DNA from: CAWJPY01 sp963844865
GTDB lineage: Bacteria; Acidobacteriota; Thermoanaerobaculia; Thermoanaerobaculales; Sulfomarinibacteraceae
Assembly (NCBI GenBank): GCA_963844865.1
Contig: CAWJPY010000020.1
Span: forward strand, 185,196-249,195
Reading direction: 5' to 3'
Length of the DNA: 64,000 bases
Of the stretch, positions 15,498 through 24,916 are shown in pieces. Positions within the stretch are counted from its first letter, which is position 1. Each line of letters begins with the position of its first letter. The position numbers and the translations under genes are program-made. Below the pieces are notes generated by a model. It worked only from the letters and a program-made list of their open reading frames with translations, was not told the DNA's origin and ran no database searches.

Positions 15498-17033
15498 TCA
15501 TTCGAACTTGAGCCACTTCAGGACGAGGTCCGAGATGCCGCCGTACAGATAGGCCACGATCGGTACCGTCACGACCACGGCCGCGGTGGCGGCGATGCGC
15601 CACCCCTCCCAGTCGGCGCCTCCCAGGAAGTTGAGGATCTCCTTCTGATGGGTGAAGACCAGGGCGTAGATGCCGCCGGTGACGGCACCCGAGGTCACCA
15701 GGCGCAGGATCTGTCGCTTGTCGAAGAGAAAGCTCTCCCGCAGCTCCGAGGCGCTCAGGACCGGGACGCGGGTGCCTTCGCGGATGGTCCCGCACAGCTC
15801 CCTGGTGAGCCGGATTCTGGAGGAGGATCCCTTGGAGACGAAGACGTCGCCCACGACCACCAGGGAGTATGAGGGTCGGCCGCGCAGGGTCGTGACCACC
15901 TGTTCGGCGCCCCCCACCAGCACCCGGCTGCCGCCGAAGAGGCTGTCGTGGATCAGGTTCTCGGCGGTCATGCCGAGACCGCCGTCCGGGCCGGAGACGG
16001 TCTCGGCGACATCCTCCTCGATACCTGCCGTGGCGTCGTCGGCCTTGGGCACGTAGGTGGTGCCGGCGGCGGCGTTCTCCGCTCCCCCAGCCTGGCGGAA
16101 GGACTCGGGATCGCCGGCCGTCCCGGGTACGAGGCGGCCCAGCTCCACCGCCGCGCCCCAGCGGTGGGCGAGGTCGGTGATCTCGGCGTAGGCCTGGGAG
16201 CGGGGGTCGAAGCTCTCGGCGATCCAGAGCAGGTTCGTGGTCGCCATGGTGGACACGAGCTGGCGGGCGCCTCCGAGGCCGTCCAGGACGGCGGGGATCG
16301 CCGGGCCCACCTCCGCCTGGGCCGGCATGTAGGTGACCGTCACCAGCCCCTCGCGGGCGGAGACCGTCAGATCGGTGGCCGCGGTGCGCTCGTCGTGGCC
16401 CAGGCGCACCCGCGCCCGGGCGGCCAGGCAGAGGTCGTCCATGATCCGCCGCGAGGCCGGCGTCGGCTGGAACTCGGGAAGCTGGGCCATGGTGCAGGCG
16501 GTGGCGCAGGCGCTGGAGAGGCTGATCTGCTCGAGGTTGAGCATGAGGTCGTAGAGCCGGGGCTCGTTCATGTCGACGCTGTGGGAGAAGCGCACCCAGT
16601 TGGCGACGTCCTGATCGAGCTGGGACACGTACTCGAGGGCCTTCTCGCGGCTGAGGTTGAGCCGCTCGGTGATCCGCGCCAGCCGTTGCTCCGGGTTGGG
16701 CACCACACGCACCCTGAGCACGTGGCTTACCCCCTGCAGGAGCATGTTGGCGGCCCGCCCGTGGTACACGAGGTTGTCGTGCTTGGTGGATTCCTGGCAG
16801 ATGGCGGCGGTCACCGCGGCCAGGTACTGCGCCTTGTGCCGGGCCAGCCGCTCCTTGGGGACGCTCTGCTTGAGCACCGCCATCTCGAGCCTGCCCACCG
16901 GCACGCCGGACTCGGTGGCGCGCTCGACCAGCTCCTCCCTGCTCAGGGCGGGGCAGTCCAGCTTGCGGGCCAGGTTGTCGGCCAGCTCCTTGCGGGTCCC
17001 TTCATCGACGCTGGTTATGATGACGATGGCCAT
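15498..17033 (-). CDS. Cytidylate-kinase-like protein with C-terminal membrane segments
   Basis: A 511-residue protein. The first 190 or so residues are a cytidylate-kinase-like domain (VIITSVDEGTRKELADNLARKLDCPALSREELVE, then LVYHGRAANMLLQGVSHVLRVRVVPNPEQRLARI). The nucleotide loop is atypical: SVDEGTRKE in place of a Gly-rich loop. A middle part (200-300) resembles the BON-like region of the 11495 protein, followed by a nucleotide-binding-looking stretch with SYSLVVVGDVFVSKGSSS. Two hydrophobic helices (about 448-466 and 478-500) end the protein, placing it on the inner membrane. It starts 3 nt after the UspA stop and precedes the TSUP exporter. I infer a membrane-bound regulator of the exporter. 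Confidence 0.8.
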   Translation of the reverse strand: MAIVIITSVDEGTRKELADNLARKLDCPALSREELVERATESGVPVGRLEMAVLKQSVPKERLARHKAQYLAAVTAAICQESTKHDNLVYHGRAANMLLQGVSHVLRVRVVPNPEQRLARITERLNLSREKALEYVSQLDQDVANWVRFSHSVDMNEPRLYDLMLNLEQISLSSACATACTMAQLPEFQPTPASRRIMDDLCLAARARVRLGHDERTAATDLTVSAREGLVTVTYMPAQAEVGPAIPAVLDGLGGARQLVSTMATTNLLWIAESFDPRSQAYAEITDLAHRWGAAVELGRLVPGTAGDPESFRQAGGAENAAAGTTYVPKADDATAGIEEDVAETVSGPDGGLGMTAENLIHDSLFGGSRVLVGGAEQVVTTLRGRPSYSLVVVGDVFVSKGSSSRIRLTRELCGTIREGTRVPVLSASELRESFLFDKRQILRLVTSGAVTGGIYALVFTHQKEILNFLGGADWEGWRIAATAAVVVTVPIVAYLYGGISDLVLKWLKFE

Positions 17034-17036
17034 CTC

Positions 17037-17522
17037 TCACCTCTCCACGGGAGGCGGCGCCTCGACGCCGCCGGTCTCATGCTCGGCAAGGAGCGGGGCC
17101 TGGCGGTCCCGCCGTGGTCGCACCGTGACGAGGACGCAGCCCAGACGCGAGCGCAGGGACGTCACCTGCTCGTCGACCTGGGCGGAGGCCCCGCTCCCGG
17201 AGTCGGGTAGGGCCACCACGACCCGTGATACCCGGTGGTCTCCGGCGAAGGCCGCCACCTGATCCACGTAGTCGCCGCTGGTCACGTAGGTCGAAACCGT
17301 GAGCCCGCGCAGCCGGGCGCTGCTGATGGCCAGCTCGAGCCTGCGCGCGGCCTCATGGCTCCGGGCCGCCGCCTGGGCCGGTGGCGATCCTCCCTCGGGG
17401 CTCTGGCCGAACATGAGGAAGAGCACCCTGGTGCCGGTTCGTTTGGCGAACTCGAAGGCGAAGTGCACGGCGTGCAGGGAGAGCTCGCCGTCACCGTCGG
17501 AAGGTACGAGGATGCTGTTCAT
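17037..17522 (-). CDS. Universal stress protein (UspA-like), first gene of the sigma-54 operon
   Basis: A 161-residue cytoplasmic protein with the UspA fold: the first strand MNSILVPSDGDGELSLHAVHFAFEFAKRTG, a central helix AARSHEAARRLELAISSARLRG, and YVTSGDYVDQVAAFA. It has RVSRVVVALPDSGSG and a final GCVLVTVRP strand. The ATP-binding G-x2-G-x9-G(S/T) motif is only partly kept, so nucleotide binding is uncertain. It is the first gene after the sigma-54 promoter; the predicted leader is only about 11 nt and contains GAGGGGAGC just before the ATG. It ends 3 nt before the next start, showing tight operon structure. Confidence 0.85.
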   Translation of the reverse strand: MNSILVPSDGDGELSLHAVHFAFEFAKRTGTRVLFLMFGQSPEGGSPPAQAAARSHEAARRLELAISSARLRGLTVSTYVTSGDYVDQVAAFAGDHRVSRVVVALPDSGSGASAQVDEQVTSLRSRLGCVLVTVRPRRDRQAPLLAEHETGGVEAPPPVER

Positions 17523-17543
17523 GCTCCCCTCGGCGGGGGCCGA

Positions 17544-17559
17544 AGCAAACCCCGTTCCA
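17544..17559 (-). promoter_or_regulatory. Sigma-54 (-24/-12) promoter of the usp operon
   Basis: The minus strand reads TGGAACGGGGTTTGCT, matching the sigma-54 consensus TGGCACG-N4-TTGCW at every defined base except one (A for C at the fourth). Spacing is exact. The predicted start site is about 11 nt before the uspA ATG. The neighbouring NtrC-type activator gene supports the call. Confidence 0.85.
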
Positions 17560-17618
17560 AAACGGAAGTGTCTTGATTTCAGATACTTGAGTGATGAGCC
17601 GCGGAGTCTGCCGACGCG

Positions 17619-17740
17619 TGACGTTTCAGAATGGAATCATCGCCTGTCACTGTTCTGTGTAAGTCTTTTATATTTAGTTGCTTGCTGTCAGACGCGCGGT
17701 GTTCCGCGGGCGGCCAGCCAAGTTCCACTATGAAACGTCC
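17619..17740. repeat. Pair of inverted 18-bp sites, candidate activator (UAS) boxes
   Basis: TGACGTTTCAGAATGGAA at 17619-17636 is repeated in inverse orientation at 17723-17740 (reading GGACGTTTCATAGTGGAA on minus), with 15 of 18 bases the same. They lie roughly 60 and 165 bp upstream of the sigma-54 promoter, the usual distance for NtrC-family enhancer sites. The distal one overlaps the 3' end of the activator gene. The intervening DNA is AT-richer than its surroundings. Confidence 0.5.
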
Positions 17741-19107
17741 CGTGAGTCTCCCTCGTCCTCGAGCCCGTATCTCTTGATCTTGCGCCACAGGGAGGTCCGC
17801 GGCACCTCCAGCAGACGTGCGGTCTCCGTGCGGTTGCCCCCGGTGGCCCGCAGCACCGCGGCGATGTACGTCTTCTCGTTCTCTTGGAGCGACACGAAGT
17901 GGTCTCCACGGCCGAGGGTGGTGACCTCCAGCTCGTCGATGTCCGCCGGCAAGTCGGCAGCGACGATCAGCTCCGAGTCGGCCAGGGCCACCGCCCCGCT
18001 GACGATGTTCTCCAGCTCCCTGACGTTGCCGGGAAAGGAGTAGCTCATGAGGATGTCCAGGGCCTCCCGGGCGATGCCGCGCACCCGCTTGTGGTAGGCG
18101 AGGCTGTACTTCTCGAGGAAGTGCCCGATGAGGATCGGGATGTCCTCTTTGCGCTCTCGGAGGGGAGGCACCTCGAGCTGCACCACCTTGAGCCGGTAGT
18201 AGAGGTCGCGGCGGAAGCGGCCCGCCTCGATCTCCCGCTCGAGCTCCTTGTTGGTGGCGCAGATGATGCGGATGTCCAGGCGGATGGGGGTGGTGCCGCC
18301 CACCCTCAGCAGGGTGCGCTCCTGGATGACGCGCAGCAGCTTGACCTGCATGGACAGGGGCATCTCGCCGATCTCGTCGAGGAAGAGGGTGCCCTTCTGG
18401 GCGGCCTCCATGAGGCCGATGCGGGTGGTGTCGGCGCCGGTGTAGGCCCCCTTTTCGTGGCCGAACAGCTCGTTGGCGACCAGCTCCTCGGTGAAGCCGC
18501 CGCAGTTGAAGCTCACGAAGGGTCCGCCGCGCCGTGGGCTGTTGCGATGGATGGCGCTGGCGAGGAGCTCCTTGCCGGTGCCGCTCTCGCCCTGGATGAG
18601 CACGTTGCACTCGATGGGCCAGACCTTGGCCGCCGCCTCGTGCAGGGCACGCATGCGCGGGCTCAGCCCCAGGATGCCATCGAACCCCTGCTGGGAGGCC
18701 GCCTCCTCACGGAGACGCCGGTTCTCCGCGGCCAGCTCCAGCCGCTCCGCCGCCCGGCCCACGATGAGCTCGATCTGCTCCGGCGTGAACGGCTTGGCGA
18801 TGTAGTAGAAAGCGCCGTGCTTGACCGCGCGGACCGCATCCTCCACCGATGCGTAGCCGGTCATCATGATGACCTCGGTGATGGAGGCGCCGCTGCGGAC
18901 GCGCTCCAGGAGCTCCATGCCGTTGATGTCCGGCAGGCGGACGTCGAGGAGCACCAGGTCGAAGGGCTCCTCCTCCATGCGCTCCAAGAACGGGGCTCCG
19001 AGGGAGAACGTCTCCACCGTGTAGCCCCGGTCCGCAAGGCGACGGGCGAGGCGGCGGCAGGTAATCTCCTCGTCGTCCACCACGGCGATGCGGAGCAGCG
19101 AGCTCAC
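17728..19107 (-). CDS. NtrC-family sigma-54-dependent response regulator
   Basis: A 459-residue protein in three parts. The receiver (about 5-120) has the phospho-Asp in LVLLDVRLP, and Lys in YIAKPFTP. The AAA+ domain (about 145-375) has Walker A GESGTGKE, the sigma-54 contact loop EKGAYTGAD (GAFTGA with Phe to Tyr), Walker B TLFLDEIGEMP and the arginine-finger region FRRDLYYRLKVVQLEVPPLRER. The Fis-type helix-turn-helix is at the end (GGNRTETARLLEVPRTSLWRKI). The start is GTG (VSSLLRIAVVDDEE) after GAGGTGGCGGTTG; no ATG fits. It sits directly upstream of the sigma-54 promoter on the same strand and is the obvious activator of the usp-TSUP operon. Confidence 0.93.
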   Translation of the reverse strand: MSSLLRIAVVDDEEITCRRLARRLADRGYTVETFSLGAPFLERMEEEPFDLVLLDVRLPDINGMELLERVRSGASITEVIMMTGYASVEDAVRAVKHGAFYYIAKPFTPEQIELIVGRAAERLELAAENRRLREEAASQQGFDGILGLSPRMRALHEAAAKVWPIECNVLIQGESGTGKELLASAIHRNSPRRGGPFVSFNCGGFTEELVANELFGHEKGAYTGADTTRIGLMEAAQKGTLFLDEIGEMPLSMQVKLLRVIQERTLLRVGGTTPIRLDIRIICATNKELEREIEAGRFRRDLYYRLKVVQLEVPPLRERKEDIPILIGHFLEKYSLAYHKRVRGIAREALDILMSYSFPGNVRELENIVSGAVALADSELIVAADLPADIDELEVTTLGRGDHFVSLQENEKTYIAAVLRATGGNRTETARLLEVPRTSLWRKIKRYGLEDEGDSRDVS

Positions 19108-19376
19108 CAACCGCCACCTCGGGGCGAAGAGCCCGCGGCCCTGGGAGTGATCGAGGTGGTTGCGGGGTGCTTGAACATCCTGAGCGTCGCCCTCCCGGAT
19201 CGGCGCCTCCGGACCGTGTGCGCACGCCGCAGGGTGGTGGTGGAAACCGGCGACGCCGCGGCGCACCCCGAGCATAGCAAGGCGCCACTCGCACATCAAC
19301 CTGTAGACACGTCTCGATTTATGCCCTCGCACCGTGGTGCGTCGGTGGGGACGTGAGCGGGGACCACCCCCCGGCG

Positions 19377-20060
19377 TCAGGTCCGGGCCGGCGCCTCCTC
19401 GCCCGCCCGGTCCGACGGTCGGCGGCCGAGGCGGGCGGACACCAGCTCGAGCACCAGCTCCGTGGCCAGTTCGAGCCCGACGGCGCTGGTGTCCACGCAC
19501 AGGTGGTGGACGCAGGCGTCGTCCCAGTCGCGGCCGGTGAAGGTGCGCACGAAACGCGCCCGCTGCGCGTCGGAGCGCCGGATGAGGTCGCGGGCGGCTC
19601 CCTCGTCGGCGATGCCGTAGATGTCCATGGCGCGGCGCATGCGCCACACCTCGTCAGCGTGGACGCGGACGGAGATGAGTCCTGGATGATCGGCCAGGAC
19701 GTGGAAGCCGCAGCGGCCGACGACCACCGCGTCGAAGCGCCCGGCGACGTCGCGGATGATGGTGCTCTGGAGCTCGAACAGGTCGTCCCCGTACACCACC
19801 GGCACCGTGGGTGGCAGGTAAGGAGCATCCGGTCCGCCGCCGCCGTAGGTGCGGAGGAAGAAGCTCCAGAAGCCGTCGGCCCGCTCCTCGGCCCGTGCCA
19901 GGTCGGCCGCCGACACGCCGGCCTTGTCCGCTGCCTGCTCGAGGATCTCGCGGTCGGTATAGCGCAGGCCCAAGCGGGCGGCCAGGGTCTGCCCGATGTA
20001 GGAGCCGCCGCTCGCGAGCTGCCTGGAGATGGTCACGACCGTGGTCGTGGGCCGACCCAT
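19377..20060 (-). CDS. Cytidylate-kinase-like family protein
   Basis: A 227-residue protein of the Cytidylate_kin2 family with the motif order intact: VVTISRQLASGGSYIGQTLAARLGLRYTDREILEQAA, then the YGDDLFELQSTIIRDVAGRFDAVVVGRCG region and HPGLISVRVHADEVWRMRRAMDIYGI. The loop SRQLASGGS is the family's phosphate-binding segment, which the two operon paralogues lack. It could be an active small-molecule or nucleotide kinase. GGGAGACGGTG precedes the ATG; a GTG 3 nt upstream is an alternative start. It lies 270 bp upstream of the NtrC-type gene on the same strand. Confidence 0.85.
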   Translation of the reverse strand: MGRPTTTVVTISRQLASGGSYIGQTLAARLGLRYTDREILEQAADKAGVSAADLARAEERADGFWSFFLRTYGGGGPDAPYLPPTVPVVYGDDLFELQSTIIRDVAGRFDAVVVGRCGFHVLADHPGLISVRVHADEVWRMRRAMDIYGIADEGAARDLIRRSDAQRARFVRTFTGRDWDDACVHHLCVDTSAVGLELATELVLELVSARLGRRPSDRAGEEAPART

Positions 20061-20219
20061 CACCGTCTCCCGTTGCCCGTTGGTCGCATTCGGCCGTCGC
20101 CTCCCGTTGATTCTACCCCTGACGGAGGAGTGATCGAAGCGGAGTGACGCCGCCGAGCCGAGTGTTGCTCAGGACAACGAGAGCGACCTCCTCGCCGGAG
20201 GAGGGCCGGAGGGGAGCTC

Positions 20220-21059
20220 ATGCCCAGGCATCGGCTACGGCGCGGGGTCATCGTCGCGGTGGTGTCGATGGCGGTGCAGATCGGGGCTCCCGCTGCCTTC
20301 GCCCAGAGCGCACGGCCGGCCGTGCCCCCTCCGGAGGACCAGCCGGGTGCCCTCACCCCGATCCTGACCAACATCGCTCGCGACTACCGCACCTTTTACT
20401 CCAGCGACTTCGTGGTGCGCAGGCTCGCCGCCTACGCCGGCGCGGGGCTCCTCGCCAACACCGATCTCGACGGCGACATGCAGAGCTGGTACCAGGACCA
20501 TGTCCGCAGCGCGGGCACCGACGACGTGGCGCGGGTGGCGAAGGTGTTCGGCGAGGGAGCGCTGATGATCCCGGTGTCGGTGGCGGGCGCGCTCGCCGTT
20601 CCCCACATCACGGCTGCGGGCTCGTCCTCGCCCGTTGCCCGTTGGGGTGTGCTGGCCACGCGCTCCTACGTCCTGGGGGTGCCCGAGCTGCTCCTCGCCC
20701 AGGTCGCAACCGGCGGCTCGCGGCCCACCGAGGGCGGTTCGGGCTGGGCCCCGTTCAGCGACAACAACGGGGTGAGCGGGCACGCCTTTATCGGGGCGGT
20801 GCCCTTCCTGACCCTGGCCCGCATGGAGCGGGATCGGCCCGCCCTGCGCCTCGCCGGCTATGTGCTGTCACTCCTGCCCGGGCTGTCACGGATCAACGAC
20901 GACGATCACTACCCGTCCCAGGCGGCCATGGGCTGGTACCTGGCCTGGCAGGCCACGGGGGCCGTGATGGAGCATGACCCGGCCGGGGCTCGACCCGTGG
21001 CGGTGACCCCCCTGGTGAGTGGGAATGCGTGGGGGGTGTGGGTCGCTTGGCGGTGGTGA
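20220..21059 (+). CDS. PAP2-superfamily phosphatase-like protein (exported)
   Basis: A 279-residue protein with the signal peptide RRGVIVAVVSMAVQIGAPAAFA and several moderately hydrophobic helices. PAP2 motifs 2 and 3 are visible: NGVSGHAFIGAVPF (usual PSGH) and SRINDDDHYPSQAAMG (usual S-R-x5-H-x3-D). The Asp that completes motif 3 is replaced by Gln, and motif 1 (K-x6-RP) is not evident, so activity on lipid or undecaprenyl phosphates is questionable. GGAGGGGAGCTC precedes the ATG. It is divergent from the kinase-like gene and followed 34 bp later by a methyltransferase gene, a probable two-gene unit. Confidence 0.72.
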   Translation: MPRHRLRRGVIVAVVSMAVQIGAPAAFAQSARPAVPPPEDQPGALTPILTNIARDYRTFYSSDFVVRRLAAYAGAGLLANTDLDGDMQSWYQDHVRSAGTDDVARVAKVFGEGALMIPVSVAGALAVPHITAAGSSSPVARWGVLATRSYVLGVPELLLAQVATGGSRPTEGGSGWAPFSDNNGVSGHAFIGAVPFLTLARMERDRPALRLAGYVLSLLPGLSRINDDDHYPSQAAMGWYLAWQATGAVMEHDPAGARPVAVTPLVSGNAWGVWVAWRW

Positions 21060-21093
21060 GCGGGGTCCTACGGGGCCCGAGGAGGACCGGAAC

Positions 21094-21669
21094 ATGGAGC
21101 ACAGGCACTTCCACATCCCACCCGACGAGGAGCGGCGGCGGTGGCAGGACCCCGACGGCATCCTGGCCGCCCTGCCGGTGGGCGCGGGCGACACCTTCGT
21201 CGACGTGGGCTGCGGTCACGGTTTCTTCGCCCTGCCGGCCGCGCGCATGATCGGCGGGGCGGGGCGGGTGATCGCCATCGACATCGACGAGGGGCGGTTG
21301 CGCACCCTGCGCGAGCGGGCGGCCGCTCAGGGGCTGGGCAACATCGAGACCATCCTCGGCAGCGGCGAGAGCGCGGTGCCGTGCCGCGGCTGCGCCGACA
21401 TCGTCTTCTTCGGGACCGTGCTCCATGACTTCGAAGACCCCGTCCAGGTCATCGGCAACGCCCGCCTCATGCTGAAGCCCGGGGGGCGGCTCATCAACCT
21501 GGACTGGCGCAAGGAGGAGATGGAGATGGGCCCGCCGGTGGAGATCCGGTTCGACGAGGAGCAGGCCGCGGACCTGATCAGCGGCGGTGGTTTCGACGTG
21601 GTGTCGGTGCAGCCGTCGGGCTCCTACCACTACATCGTGGTTGCCGTGCCCCGACCCTCGTCGGCCTGA
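21094..21669 (+). CDS. Class I SAM-dependent methyltransferase
   Basis: A 191-residue Rossmann methyltransferase. Motif I is DTFVDVGCGHGFFALPAA. The SAM-ribose acid lies at the end of RVIAIDIDE. Motif II is CADIVFFGTVLHDF, and motif III is LKPGGRLINLDWRK. It matches the UbiE/Methyltransf_11-like group that modifies small molecules or lipids. The substrate is unknown. The start follows GAGGACCGGAAC. It is close behind the PAP2-like gene, so a membrane-lipid or quinone context is possible. Confidence 0.88.
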   Translation: MEHRHFHIPPDEERRRWQDPDGILAALPVGAGDTFVDVGCGHGFFALPAARMIGGAGRVIAIDIDEGRLRTLRERAAAQGLGNIETILGSGESAVPCRGCADIVFFGTVLHDFEDPVQVIGNARLMLKPGGRLINLDWRKEEMEMGPPVEIRFDEEQAADLISGGGFDVVSVQPSGSYHYIVVAVPRPSSA

Positions 21670-21832
21670 GCGACACCACACTCGGGCGTTCAGCGGTCGC
21701 GTGCTTCGGGAACGTCAGAGCGCTTGCCGCGCACCCTGTCTCGTGCTCCCGGAGTGTTTCGTTTAGGCACCTCCCTCGGGTGTGCCGTCTCCGACGATCT
21801 TGCGCAGAGGCGGATGAGGCTGCCCTCGGCCG

Positions 21833-22006
21833 ATGGGCCTGCTGACCGAGAGCGGTCAGGTCTATCTCCTCCTGGCCGACCATCAGGATGCGAAGCCGTT
21901 CGAGGAGGCCAAGACCTACGCCGCCGACCAGGTGGAGGTCACGGGTCCCATCGCCGAGAAGGCCGGGATCACCGGGCTCACCGTCCTGTCGGTGAAGAAG
22001 ATGTAG
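21833..22006 (+). CDS. Short remnant of a small solute-binding-type (OB-like) protein
   Basis: A 57-residue frame beginning MGLLTESGQVYLLLADHQ and continuing with EEAKTYAADQVEVTGPIAEKAGITGLTVLSVKKM. This resembles the C-terminal half of small exported proteins that carry a G-x-V-Y-L-L-x-x-DH motif and a VEVTG strand. The expected N-terminal half (signal peptide and Cys motif) is missing: a stop codon lies six codons upstream in frame. It is therefore probably a 5'-truncated gene rather than a working one. A strong hairpin follows. Confidence 0.45.
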   Translation: MGLLTESGQVYLLLADHQDAKPFEEAKTYAADQVEVTGPIAEKAGITGLTVLSVKKM

Positions 22007-22044
22007 GCGAACCCCCTCCTCTCTTCCCGTGCCCCGCCCCCTCC

Positions 22045-22075
22045 GGCGTGGGCGGCACGACGTGCCGCCCACGCC
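22045..22075 (+). terminator. Strong GC hairpin (terminator-like)
   Basis: GGCGTGGGCGGCA and TGCCGCCCACGCC form a perfect 13-bp stem around a 5-nt loop, 39 nt after the short remnant frame and about 280 nt before the proton-ATPase gene. No T tract follows. Confidence 0.55.
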
Positions 22076-22355
22076 GCCCTTCTGCCCGAGCAGCTCGCCG
22101 CGACGCGACCCGGCGACGCGCTCCCGCGGGCTCGAAGGAGCCCCACCCGGTCATCGGGCGCTGCCCGATGGGCCGCGACGCGGCGATCCGCTGTGATGGC
22201 CTCGGACAACGGGGGTCCGCCCGCGGGCGGGCTGCACCTTCGTCGACGGCCCCGACGGTGCCTCTTCGCCTCGCCCGCCGAGCCCGCGTGATGGCGGTGG
22301 CGTCGACGGTCGGAGGAGCGTCGCGACGGGCCCGTCGTGGGAGGGGGCGTGGGCG

Positions 22356-24866
<2,511 letters not shown>

Positions 24867-24916
24867 CCGGGTTTGGGGGGATCCCTCACCGGCGCTGCGC
24901 ACGCTCAGGAGGCTCC

